Source of the DNA: Lobosporangium transversale
Lineage: Eukaryota; Mortierellomycota; Mortierellomycetes; Mortierellales; Mortierellaceae
DNA length: 64,000 nucleotides
NCBI RefSeq assembly: GCF_002105155.1
Contig: NW_019028996.1
Coordinates: 62,001 to 126,000, forward strand
Direction: 5' to 3'
The notes beneath the pieces were generated by a model that was not told the DNA's origin, did not search any database, and saw only the letters and a program-made list of their open reading frames with translations. Positions 11,501 to 21,944 of this stretch are shown piece after piece. The position numbers and the translations under genes are program-made. Each line of letters opens with the position of its first letter. Position 1 is the stretch's first letter.

Positions 11501-13032
11501 GAATTGTTTTTTCTTTTTTTTTTTTAGTTCATGGAAAATACCGGGGTTTCCTTATCCGCTTCATGAGTGCGGCAATTGTTTGTTCATCAATGCTCTTCAA
11601 ATCCCTTTCGCGGTATTATAGGGCCTGACCTTATTGGACTCAAAAAAAAGGGTCATAGAAACATTGTTCTACCTACATGGATCCGCGCCTGCATTAACGA
11701 GTTGCGGCTAATTCCTTTAAACCCAAAGTACATGTTGTTTACAACAAAAGAAACTGAAAAGCAATTCCGATTGATCATGGACGAGTACAAGGATTCATAT
11801 ACCGAGCCACTCACTGCGGAGGGGTTGCAAGAAATTCTGGACAAGATGCCTAATAGAAGCGAAGTCGTCAAGCGCAGGCGTTTGAAGGCTGCTGAAGAAA
11901 CAGCTGCAAGGAATAAAATGAAGAGGCTTAATAATTTTGCTGATCAAATTGAATCATCAGCTGTCAACAAGGATATAGACGACAAAGAGGTGGTTTTACA
12001 GATGGAGATCGACAACCTCGATAAAAATTGGGAACAAGAAGATGCTCGCCGTGCACGGAAGATTGCGGCTGAGCTTACACGGCGGTATTATGGAAAGGAA
12101 GGTGAACGTGAACCGCCTCTTGGCATGTTTCAAGGCCTAGAGGTGTTTGTGGTTTATCCGCCTTCACCAACACAGTTGCTGCAGTCAATTGCATCCCAGC
12201 CCTCAACTACAGTGCCCAAATATGCGACTAACAAAGTAAAGCGTGAACCAGATGATACAAATCCAGGATCTCCATTTACAAGGCCGAAAATTTGGAATAC
12301 GAAATGCCCAAAAGGCCCAACACGAGAATTTGAATCGACATTTGATGTCCTATCTGATACAATCGACTTTTGGAGTATGAGGAGAGATGAGAGTGCCTCT
12401 CAGATCATGGCGGATCTTGACGCCAAATCATCACAAAGGATGAAGGAAATCGAAAGTCTGGGAATGGGAAGTCCTTTTTGGGAGTATGTCGACAAGGAGA
12501 AAGCTTATGAAGAAGAATTAGACCAGATGTTAGACAAAATATGTCGCTACCAATTATGTCGGGAAAAGTAAGGCTTTCTTTTCTTTGTCTTCGTCTTTGT
12601 CTTCGTCTTTGTCTTTTTCTTTTCTTTTTTTTTTTTTTTTTTAAACAAGAGAATCATTTTCGCTCTACTTTTTGTTCCTACAGCTTGGATATGATTTCTC
12701 AAATACTTGAGTTTCATGGCGCTGTGATTATGCCGCCGGACCAATGCAATATAGAGCATTGTCAGCAGCTTTTACGAGATCGTGTCAGTGCCAATTATGA
12801 TTTCAAGCTGGATGAAAGATATGTCGGCATTCCGAATGAGATTATTGTCTTGTTTGACCCCTGCTATTTGGAGCCATTAGATGAGTGGCAGAAGGCCATG
12901 CGGATCTCTACATTATACGGCTCTGATGCAAGTTCGTTTGATGTACCACGCCTAGTTACCACAGAATGGGTCAAGCAATCGCAGAAAAGTGAGTACCGTG
13001 TCCCAGAGGAAGCCTATTATCCCATTAAGTAG
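8534..13032 (+). CDS. LIG4: DNA ligase IV (non-homologous end joining)
   Basis: Eleven exons: 8534-8731, 8842-8901, 8997-9125, 9231-9352, 9435-10045, 10141-10615, 10707-10817, 10911-11160, 11285-11495, 11622-12567, 12684-13032; all phases close to 1153 aa. ATP-dependent nuclear ligase that seals double-strand breaks with an XRCC4/Lif1 partner. The N-terminal ligase domain shows LDRERGRYGLKEQKMADLYI. The adenylation motif ETKLDGERVQVHKDG carries the predicted catalytic lysine near residue 281. VFDVLYMNG, DRQEGVIVKNP and KDWVKIKPEY follow, and the OB fold ends with IVVEVKASEIL. Two C-terminal BRCT regions (about 655-770 and 1040-1150) flank an acidic/basic linker for the XRCC4-type partner. The protein is about 150-200 residues longer than yeast or human enzymes, mostly in the linker. 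Intron 6 is GC-AG. A 24-base poly(A) begins two bases after the stop. Confidence 0.95.
10616..10706 (+). other. GC-AG intron in LIG4
   Basis: The donor reads AG|gcatgt and the acceptor aaatag. Only this GC donor keeps phase (AG+T = Ser) and joins MGKFS to DLLSPHWKEY. The nearby GT dinucleotide would break the frame. Confidence 0.75.
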
Positions 13033-13537
13033 CAAAAAAAAAAAAAAAAAAAAAAAATCCTGGTGAAAGAGCAACGGAGCTTCCATACGACTTTTTATCG
13101 ATTAGATATTTTAGCTTCCTTTGATATTTTCATCGAACATAAGCTCTTTTTATTAATGTGCATGCACTTGCCTGTCGGCATGGTGAAGTAAAGGATACCT
13201 ATTGTTCCTTTTGTTACACTCTTTTATTAAATGTATCCCATGGAGTTCAAGTAACCATCACATCACTGAATCTACTTGTTGTGTCCACTACAGACTCAAC
13301 AAAGGTGGTCATTTATATTGATCTGCCTGCCTCGTTGTGATACATAGAGCATTATTCAATGACTTTCGAAAGCTATGATTTTCTGGAATATAAAATACAC
13401 TCTCTTCTTTTTTCTAGATTACCCTTCACTTTCTGAGATATCCCTCCCTTTCACCTTCCCTAAATGTGTTGTGTAGATCATGACTAAATGGCCCATACCA
13501 TTTTTTTATTAAGCAGTTATTTGTCATGTCTAATACG

Positions 13538-13568
<31 letters not shown>

Positions 13569-13680
13569 ATTCAATATTCAATACTTCACAAGGATTTTTA
13601 AAAAAATTTATCTCGAGCTTCTATGACTTGTGCGGTTAATGTTCATGGAACGTGTGACAAGCGTGGGACACCTATATACT
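13033..13680. other. Convergent 3' spacer LIG4 / mini-Sin3
   Basis: 648 bp holding A24 at 13034-13057 right after the LIG4 stop and A29 at 13538-13566. No gene seen. It probably carries both 3' UTRs. Confidence 0.5.
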
Positions 13681-14981
13681 TCAGAGTTGTGAAGATTGGG
13701 CCGGTACCGATGAGATAAATTGCTTAAATCCGATCAATGCATCTGGATGATTCCAAAAAATAAGCGAGACTTCTGAATAGACCTAATATGAGATGGTGCG
13801 GATGAAGTATAAAAAGAGGTTGAGACTCAAGAGTTCTTACATTGGGTATCATCAACTCATAATAGCGTTGAAAAGGATGATCATGATGTTTTACCTGATC
13901 GAGAGTCCACCCATTATACTGATATTTTTCCAGTGCAATAATAAATCTGTCATACATTGATAGATCGTTCTTGGCTTCGAGCTTAATTTCGTGGAATGGT
14001 ATGTGTTACAGGAAAGGAAGAGATAAATGGGTATTCTACTTTCATTGATTATGACGAGTTGGCCATGTGACGAAAGAGCTTTTTTTACCTTGACAGTTTG
14101 TACAAAGTCTTTTGCTTCGATAAATTCAGGGGATACAACCAGTTCTTCTGGCGGTGCTTTTGATATGATCCTTGGCTCTGTCACTTCTACACCAGAAACA
14201 ACCGAAGGAAGGAAATTTTGGAACCTCTGTAACAAATGAGAGTGATTCCGCAGAATTATCGAGACGTAAAAGTATAACTGGAGAAGCAGATATGATATGA
14301 GTTCAAACAAAAATAAATAAATAAAAAAAAAAAAAGCGCTTGAGTATGCTATGCCTCTACTTCTGTTATTGCTTCGCCTATTTTATCTCTCACTGTTTTA
14401 TATTTCTGCTCTTACGTTTGCATAGTTATGGTCCTTTTGGAATTTTCGAAGAAGGGTAATCAAATGTTGATACATATTCGGTTCTTGTTGCGATAGTTCC
14501 TGAAAGCCAAAATGCAAAATACATAATGAATTGTCATGCGTCATGTGTATAACTTTTTTTTTTTTTTTTTTTTTTTTATATATATATAAAAAAAAAAAAA
14601 AAAAAAAGCTGTGTATTCTTCGACTGCCTCTTTCATACCTTGATCATACTCAGGAAATCTGCTGCCGCGCCATCTCTTCCATTAGTACTAAAGTTTTGTG
14701 CTGGCTGCTGAACGCCCATTACTGAGAAATAAATAAATAAAAGGTCAACGAGGCATGTCCATAGTATATACTTTTTTTTTTTTGGATGATGAATATATTT
14801 ACCTGGTGTAGCTATCAATGCGGCGGGTATAGTTGCTCTGGTTGTAGCTGGAGATCCAACGTTACTTACTTCTATTTTAGACGCGTTTCCCTTATAATCC
14901 GAATACATCATTGGCTAGGAATGTAAAATGGGAAATTGACCATTTGAATAAGACCATTTTTTTTTACTTATTATTTATTTA

Positions 14982-15018
<37 letters not shown>

Positions 15019-15998
15019 TACGTACCGGCACTAATTGATTCAAAATTTCCTGTGCTTCTGGCAGAAATTCTTTGAATCCGAGTAAAAGATCTGGTTGATC
15101 CTGGAAAAGAGTCATCACTGTTTGTACCATTCGATCTAATGGTAGGCTTCGATACAAAATCAATCATATTTTTTTGTCATTGCTCTTATACGGTTAGGAG
15201 CAATAGTGATAATACAACTATACTTATAGGAAAAAAAAAAGAAAAAACGTAATGGCTGTATATAGCAGCTTTGTCTCATACTTTTGATTATGGTATTCCC
15301 CGAGAGCGGACAAAAACTCTGTGTACACCTTGGGGTTATTTTCATAGGCCTTCTTTACAGACCCAACATAATCTACGGCGTTTTTAAAGATTGGCGATTC
15401 CTGTGTCATATCAGTTATTGGTTGCGGGTTGCCTGTTACTGCGCTGACAAACGCCGAAGTGGCTGCTGCTGTTCCATCATCCTGTGATGTTGAAGCCCTA
15501 AAAAAAATTGATCCGAAGAATATAAACTTGATTCAGTACATCCTTTCTTCCCCGTCTTTCTTACAACCTGCGCATGATACCTTTTTTTTTTTTTTTTTTT
15601 TCTTTTATGAAGGCGGTGGTCCTCTTTGTTCTCCAATGTTCCTATGTCGTACTATAACACACTTACTCATTGCTACGAGAGTTTTGCGCGAGAGAGACTA
15701 GGAGTTCAGCAACAGCCATACGTGCTTCTGCAGGCTGCTGTTGCTGTTGTTCTGTAGCTGTCATATTACTCTGCACTGCATCTGTGACATCTTTCATTAG
15801 AGCATCCGCGTCCGTGGAAGTGGTGGTAAGATCCATTGAGACATCCGCTTGAGTTGCATCGCTCCCATTGTTGAGAGCAAGACTAATGTTATGGATGGTA
15901 TTGGCCGTATCGAGCGGCGCGACAACAAGTGAATGAGCAAATGACGCGGCGGAACTACACTCGTCCTGATCCGTAGTAGAATCCAGAGGCGTGTTCAT
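13681..15998 (-). CDS. PAH-only Sin3-like protein (three PAH domains)
   Basis: Nine exons: 15998..15667, 15497..15282, 15146..15026, 14914..14803, 14721..14639, 14499..14416, 14277..14089, 13981..13895, 13782..13681; phases close to 441 aa. Three paired-amphipathic-helix domains are visible. PAH1 (about 145-215) has VYTEFLSALGEYHNQ and DQPDLLLGFKEFLP. PAH2 (about 280-343) has MYQHLITLLRKFQKDH and NHSHLLQRFQNFLP. PAH3 (about 362-438) has MYDRFIIALEKYQ and NHPDALIGFKQFI. PAH domains bind short amphipathic helices of repressors and scaffold Rpd3-type deacetylase complexes. The protein stops right after PAH3, so the histone-deacetylase interaction region of true Sin3 (over 1000 aa) is absent. The N-terminal 140 residues are Ser/Thr/Gln-rich. 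It is likely a nuclear adaptor or competitor of full Sin3, by inference. Several introns hold long T/A tracts. Confidence 0.85.
14554..14607. repeat. T/A homopolymer palindrome in an intron
   Basis: A run of about 24 T, a short TA spacer and 20 A form a near-perfect inverted repeat inside an intron of the mini-Sin3 gene. RNA from either strand would fold into an A:U hairpin. Confidence 0.8.
14982..15018. repeat. T/A homopolymer palindrome in an intron
   Basis: T12 is followed directly by A25 within the intron after PAH1-coding sequence, next to a gtacgt donor. It makes a perfect stem of up to 12 pairs. Confidence 0.8.
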
Positions 15999-16533
15999 CG
16001 GAGAGAGACTTTTTCCTGTTCTTCCTTGTGTTATTAGCTCAAGGTGTAATTTTTTTTTTTTTTTTTAAATAACAAATAAAGGGGTTATTGGTTTTGATGG
16101 AGAAAAGGTCAAAGTGAGTGAATAAAAAAATAAAATAAAATAAAATAAAGAGTATGAATATTTATATCAATAAACAGAGATGTAGAAGCAAAGGATTTGG
16201 TTGGAAGGAAAACGATAGAATTGTCTCTTCCCCTTCTTTTTCTTTTCGCCGTTCAAAGAAATGTGTGCCACAAAGGCTTGACCCTTAATCATGAAATCAT
16301 GAAGTGATGTGCTTGATTGCAATTAATTTATTCATATTTTATAGTTTTTACTTTCTATTCTATTCAATCCAGAAGCTTGCTCGGAAATAGAATAAAAATA
16401 AAAGAATAAAAAAACGTGTAGGCACCATGCTTAATCATCCTGAGCCAATTTTAATCATGGACGATATTACTCTCTATTTCACGTAAACCTCTTTATTTTT
16501 GTTTCTTCATATCATCATTCTTTTCTCCTGACT

Positions 16534-16569
<36 letters not shown>
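15999..16569. promoter_or_regulatory. Spacer upstream of mini-Sin3
   Basis: 571 bp between tandem minus-strand genes. AT-rich, with a taaaa pentamer repeat near 16126-16148, a poly(T) near 16050, and T32 at 16539-16570 abutting the next gene's stop codon. No further gene. Confidence 0.45.

Positions 16570-16570
<1 letters not shown>
16539..16570 (-). repeat. Oligo(A) tract touching the stop codon
   Basis: On the coding strand the TGA of the elongin-B-like gene is followed at once by 31 genomic A residues. The tract is DNA-encoded and the gene has introns, so this is not a retrocopy tail. Confidence 0.85.
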
Positions 16571-17220
16571 CATGCGCGCTCCTTGCCTTTGGAGGATCTT
16601 GTGATTTCTACTTCCTCAGCCTCATCTTCCAAATCATCTAAATCCGCCACGGCCTCTGGTTGCGCAATATATACATTCTCCCATACTCCTTCTATAAGAA
16701 ACAGAATAAAAAGGTGTAAATTTTTTTTTTTTATACAATTAAATGCAGTAAAAAGTGATGAAGAAGCATACCAGGGGTCTTAAAGGTCATAGCGATGACT
16801 TGCTGGTCCACAAGACCAGAGTCTGCTAAGGATTTCGAGTCGGTTAGCTGCTGGTACTGGTTAGGATCCTTTTTGCTTGGAATATAAAGCTGGATCTGCG
16901 TCGATGAGGTGATATGACCTCCAGAATCTGCGTCGTTCTTGTTCTTCAGAGTTGTGATTAATGCTTTAACAATGCGCTGCTTGAGTGCTGCGACCGTATC
17001 CGTCTTGGGATTGGCGCTATTAATGAAGATGGTTTGTGTATGACGCTTGACACGGTAGTATTGCGAAGAAGCCTAAAGAAAAACAGAGTACGTAACCAAA
17101 TTGCATGATCCTGAGTTAATGAATCTTTTTTATCCGTGTCCTCATGCATCCTTGACTTGGTCAAATCCCGCTGCTCATCTCTAAAAACGGGGAATGTAAA
17201 GTATCAATCGCATTTACCAT
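16570..17220 (-). CDS. Elongin-B-like ubiquitin-fold protein
   Basis: Proposed exons 17220..17218 (only the ATG), 17072..16772 and 16691..16570 give 141 aa. The ubiquitin-like fold begins YYRVKRHTQTIFINSANP, continues with VAALKQRIVKALI and TQIQLYIPSKKD, and ends LTDSKSLADSGLVDQQVIAM, which matches the elongin B pattern (RRHKTTIF, DDGKTLGECG). Elongin B pairs with elongin C in cullin-RING ligase and transcription elongation complexes; that is family knowledge. The C-terminus is acidic (DLDDLEDEAEEVE), then SSKGKERA. The start rests on a lone-ATG exon spliced by gtaaat to tttag. An upstream in-frame start inside the intron is the alternative and would add unrelated residues. The promoter would lie in the 278-bp gap to the next gene. 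Confidence 0.72.
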
Positions 17221-17498
17221 GCTGAATGCGCTTTGTTATTTCCTAGAAATTGAATGAAGTGAGGTGGATGTGGAGGAAAGAAAAAAAAAAAAAAAAAAAA
17301 AAAAATGGTGGCGTTCTTCTAATGTGTATATTTTCTCATTTAATGTTTCCAGTTGCTTGCTTGTTTGCATATTTCACACTACCAAGCATTCTAGGCAAAA
17401 CTTCATGAGCTCTATCACACTGGATATCACTGGTTACTTTGTGGACATGAACTCTTATCATTCTCTAGATCTCTTATAGGAAGGTCATTCAAGCCACT

Positions 17499-19437
17499 TT
17501 ATCTGCGCCCAGATCCATCGGCAACAACGACTCTCCTGCCCGATGGTGTACTCGTACGTGATGTAGTCCGTGAATTAGAATTAAGTATTATCCTTGAGAC
17601 TTGCTCAGGAGATCCGAAGTGGCGTGACATCCTCTCTCCTGAAAATGACACATTTCTCTCAATAAGGCCAGGATCTGACATGGTGGTGCCAGCTGTTCCA
17701 CGGTATCTTTCTTTTCTTGGTAAGGGACCTGATCCCGACCTTGACGGTGGTATGCTAGAACTAGTGTCCCTAGTTCCGTCTCCAGCCTCTTCACCTTGTT
17801 GATTCTGCTGGGTTTGAGGCTCGTCATCATCGAAAAAGCTCATAACACTGCCACTGGTTGCCCTGGTAAAAACCCCATTATTCGACATCCGGTGTCTTGT
17901 TTGCAGGCGCTCTGAACCCCGGCTTTCACGTGGGCGATTTGGCGGAGGGCCTGCCCAGGGGTCATGATGCATGACGTTTAATGTGGAGGGCGTTTGTGGT
18001 GACTACAGAAAATGAAAAGAAAGAAAAGAAAAGAATGAGGACATGGGAGAGAAATTGCACACTTGTCCCTTTCTTTATATATCATCCACTTACTGAGATC
18101 CTGCTCGACCACCCATCATGGTCATCACTCTCTTCTTCTTCTACTTCCTCGTCTTCCGCCATCACCATATCCACATTTTGATCATATAGTGCGCTTTCTT
18201 GGGTCACAATGATAGGTTGGCCATGCTGTTGTGGAGGCCAGATGGAATTTTCTTTGTATGACTGATTATTTTCATCTTTGAATGTAACCCATTCATCTTC
18301 TATGGAATTATGCGCAGTTGGGCCTTTATACTGGCGAAGTTTTAGTTCCCATGATGAACGTCGAATGCGTTCTTCATCTGATATCCATTTTGATTCCAGG
18401 CTATATAACGGCTCTGTCGCCAGTGCCTTGGCGATTCCTTTTAGAATAGCCCGTAAAGCCTTCATATCGCCAACCTGGATCCACACCGGAATTTCATCTG
18501 ATCGCGTTAATTGGTTTTTCGAGATACCCACTGACAATCCTGCGCTTCGTGACACGGTCTCAAGGTCTGTTGGTGTCATATCTTTATGAGCACATGATAT
18601 TAGATCCTTCTCCTCTACAAGGTAGGACATGAGTCCGCCCGATATATGGAGTATATAGAGAGCTATCTTTTCATGCATGCTTAAAATGATACTCAAAGTC
18701 CAAGGCGTCGGATCATTACCAAATTTGTGCATACCCATGTCCGCTCGACGCTCTTGCTCCATCTGATAATCTGTTTTTGCTGCTCTAAAGAGCGATTGTC
18801 CATAATCTTCATCCTTTTGATCTCTTTTATCTTTGTCACCATGCTTCGATAGCTTGGTGCCATTATGTGCTGGCGGCCCAATGATATCACATATTGACGG
18901 CCTGGCAAGATATATTAGCGGCGGGATGCTTGGAGTAGAATCATTAACGTCCTGGTCTCCCGTGATCGGCGACGATGGTGAAGAGGATGTTGGTGGTGAT
19001 GATGAGGAATAAGATCTTCTGTATTCAAGGATATCTCCAGATAAAATTGTTTGTGGATTCTTTGTGAATGTATATTGATTGTGTGAAAGGTCTGAATCAG
19101 TTCGTGACAGTTCCCTATTATTTTCATCTATTCTTGTGGATAGCCCATTGGTTTCGTGAACTGATGGATGCAGAGTCTGGATGCCCAGCCCAGCCCACGG
19201 GGATATCACCTGCTGTGGTGGAGAGGTTGGACTAGGGTTGTTGACAAGGAGTTTTCCTGTAATCGCGTCTGCGACATCCATAGGAGAACCGTAAACATCA
19301 AAGCGGAAGTCGTGTTGATGGATAATGACGGGGTAAAGCCCCATAGTCTCTTCTAAGCACCCCATGATACCGAGGTTAGTCGGTCCTAAGTGGAAGCGAA
19401 GTCGTATATTGTGAAATGCAGTCGGTTGCTCGTCCAT
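17499..19437 (-). CDS. Conserved-looking 615-aa protein of unknown function
   Basis: Two exons (19437..18094, 18002..17499) join in phase 0 at gtaagt/ctgtag to 615 aa. The first 70 residues form a folded-looking unit (RLRFHLGPTNLGIMGCLEE, HDFRFDVYG). Residues 80-200 are Ser/Pro-rich. A second folded block runs about 210-380 with WTLSIILSMHEKIALYILHI, LTRSDEIPVWIQVGDMKALR and EERIRRSSWELKLRQYKG. The C-terminal 190 residues are acidic, then Gly/Ser/Arg-rich and likely disordered, ending GRRVVVADGSGRR. No signal peptide or membrane span is evident. I recognise no family, and structure-based search would be needed to name it. Start MDEQPT has no upstream in-frame alternative that I see. Confidence 0.75.
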
Positions 19438-20170
19438 AGTTTGATGAATGAATTAATGATTGAGACTCTTGTAAATTATGAAGAAATGAATTGACAACTG
19501 ATCATAAACAACGATGAATCGCCAATAAGATGTGGAGTGATCGCAAGTGCAACACAGCCCTAGAATACGTGATTTAAAAAAAAAAAAAAAAAAAAAAATC
19601 ATATTCTTTATCTCGCCGAGCTGTGTCCTGGTTTAAAGTTGCCAGTGTTTCAATCCCTGATCTTCTTGTCCAAATCAAGCTGTATAAATATACACATAAA
19701 GTCTCGAATGCGATGAAGCCATGTCTCTAGGAGGATGCCCACGTACCTCGTCAATTGTGATCTGTGTTCTGGCCTGATCAAGGTTATAGTTCAATCGCGC
19801 CCTTGTTCTTACTTACACATCCTTTCATCATATCTCTGGTACAATCAATGGTCTTCCTTCATTGTTTTTATTTACCGAATTAAGAACGCTTCACGCGCTC
19901 GATTACGATACTGTAACTTTCGGATAACGGATATCAAATACCAGAATTCCATTGATATTTTAGTTTTTAATGAAAAGAAATATACCTCTCATACTATACC
20001 TACCTGCTTGTCTCTCTCAAGATGTAATACCGGATGCAAAATGTCAAAGGTTTGGGGCTTGAAGAATGGAGTATAAGACAGGGAGGATATTTTTTACTTT
20101 AAAGAAAGTCTAGGATTTGGGCGAAGCGGTTGAGCGATATCCATTCGGGCAAAAACTACAATTCGATTAA

Positions 20171-20202
<32 letters not shown>

Positions 20203-21944
20203 GGTGCAACAAATGCCTTTGACGACACTTCAATCCATCGCCTTTCAGCTCTGTGATGGGTCATATCAGATAACTATAATATATATTAGTAGGAAATGTA
20301 CACGTTGAATGAGTCACCTTAGAAAATGACAGCTCCGCACACGTTGGATAATTGCCCAAGTGTATAAACTAATTGACCATCATTTCTTTTCAGCTCGCGG
20401 CTGTAGGTCGCTTCTTACTCCTCCCTGTCATTTCCTTCCAGTGAAAAACGCAAGTATAGACTGAAGTATTCATCAAAGCAAGGAGTCATAAACAGAAACT
20501 ACTGGAATGAATGAAACGGTTCGTCAAGAAGCACTGAACGGACAGACCCATGACGTCCGAATTACCCGGACTTTCCTAAACAGGCCGTGTTTCATCGACG
20601 ACACAAATAAGAATGAAAATTTACAAGTCATGCTAAACTATGCACTCGTTATTGCTATTTATTACTATTATTATTATTTATTACTACTATCGGTTTTAAT
20701 CGATCGTCATTAGGCGAAAGCACTCTAATATGCTGAAACTCTTCGAAAGAGACCGACAGTACTCTTCCGAACCATCCCCTCCCTCAATAACCCATAATGC
20801 CGCAACAGCGTGTACTTGTAATTCTATTGAAGCAAGAACATGGCATTTTGCCCAGGAAGTATGATTATCTCCAAAATAAAAAAGTCGAATGTATTAAGTA
20901 TACGTTCACTCCAACGCCTGCTCAACAATATGTTGTCAACTAATTTGCCTGCTGGATCATCGGTATAGCAGACTAATCAATTAATCTCGAATCTTGAAAG
21001 TAACACACCACTAGACAAAAACCATGAAAAGCCTACAAAGGATTCGGAGGATCATGGAGTATAGTCAGATATGAATATATCATCAGAGTATTAGGACTGA
21101 ATCATGACCTAAACAGTGAGGATTTCACTGGTCATTGAAAGCATTCTGCTCCTCTTTAATCGAATTTCGGTGGTAGCTTCAGAAGACGAGAAAGAGCGTT
21201 ATTGAGGCATACAGAGAATTTCATGATCATTAATATAGTCAGATGACAAGCCAACTTCTATTCATTTATTGACTACAACGTCAATTAAAGAAGGAGCTGG
21301 CAGCTACTGTGCACATAGTTATTAGTGGTCTGGGAAGTACTTCTATTTAAGCCTGAGATCGCTACATGGCCATATACGAACTCTTTGATGTAGAAGAAAG
21401 TATTGATTGGAGGTGATTCAACTTGCATCTTTCATGGGTATTTCAGGGCTCTTTTCTTGGTATGTTGTCATCCGACTGAATGAATATATTTCGTCCCGCA
21501 AGTGCCCTCCTGCCATAACAATATGGCTCAAGCTGTCGAATATATCGAGATCAGGGGATAAGTAGCCTCTGAAACGCAGTTATCGGTTACCTACGCGATC
21601 AACAGAAGTTATTGTGTCTACGACTGGATGATGAGCAAAAGTACTAATCGTGGACAAATTCACTTACGGTGGTTGCGACTGGGGAAATGTAGAATCGGCC
21701 TCATGGACGTGAGAGGTTAGCAGAGGATAAAGTTGGATCATCTAAAGCTTTTAAAACAACTTTGTACAATAGCAAGTGTACCAAGTATCCCAGCCTATTA
21801 GATAATGATGCTGGGATTGTGTTGTTTCCAACTAGTGTTTGTGTTTATTCATCAAAAGAGTTTTTTTTTATTAAGATGCAAATGATTATCATTATAGTAG
21901 CTATGGTACACGGAGTAAGGAGTAGAATATATATTAAATCGCCA
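19438..21944. other. 2.5-kb spacer, no defensible gene
   Basis: Poly(A) tracts lie at about 19575-19598 and 20175-20202. From 20200 to 21944 the DNA is unusually free of homopolymers compared with other spacers. It has only short frames (a 113-aa frame at 19735-20076 and two overlapping 44-48-aa frames near 20732-20943), none recognisable. The homopolymer-poor part could be an old mobile-element relic, but no transposase, LTR or inverted terminal repeat was found by eye. Confidence 0.4.

Noticed and set aside
13841-13855. A 15-base micro-exon (LMIPN) with splice-like ends in the mini-Sin3 gene
   Set aside because: Direct splicing from 13895 to 13782 gives an uninterrupted PAH3 helix (TLDQVYSEVSLIFWNHPD); the micro-exon would insert five residues into it.
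19735-20076. 113-aa open frame
   Set aside because: No recognisable domain or splice logic, lies across AT-rich spacer, and composition is not codon-like.
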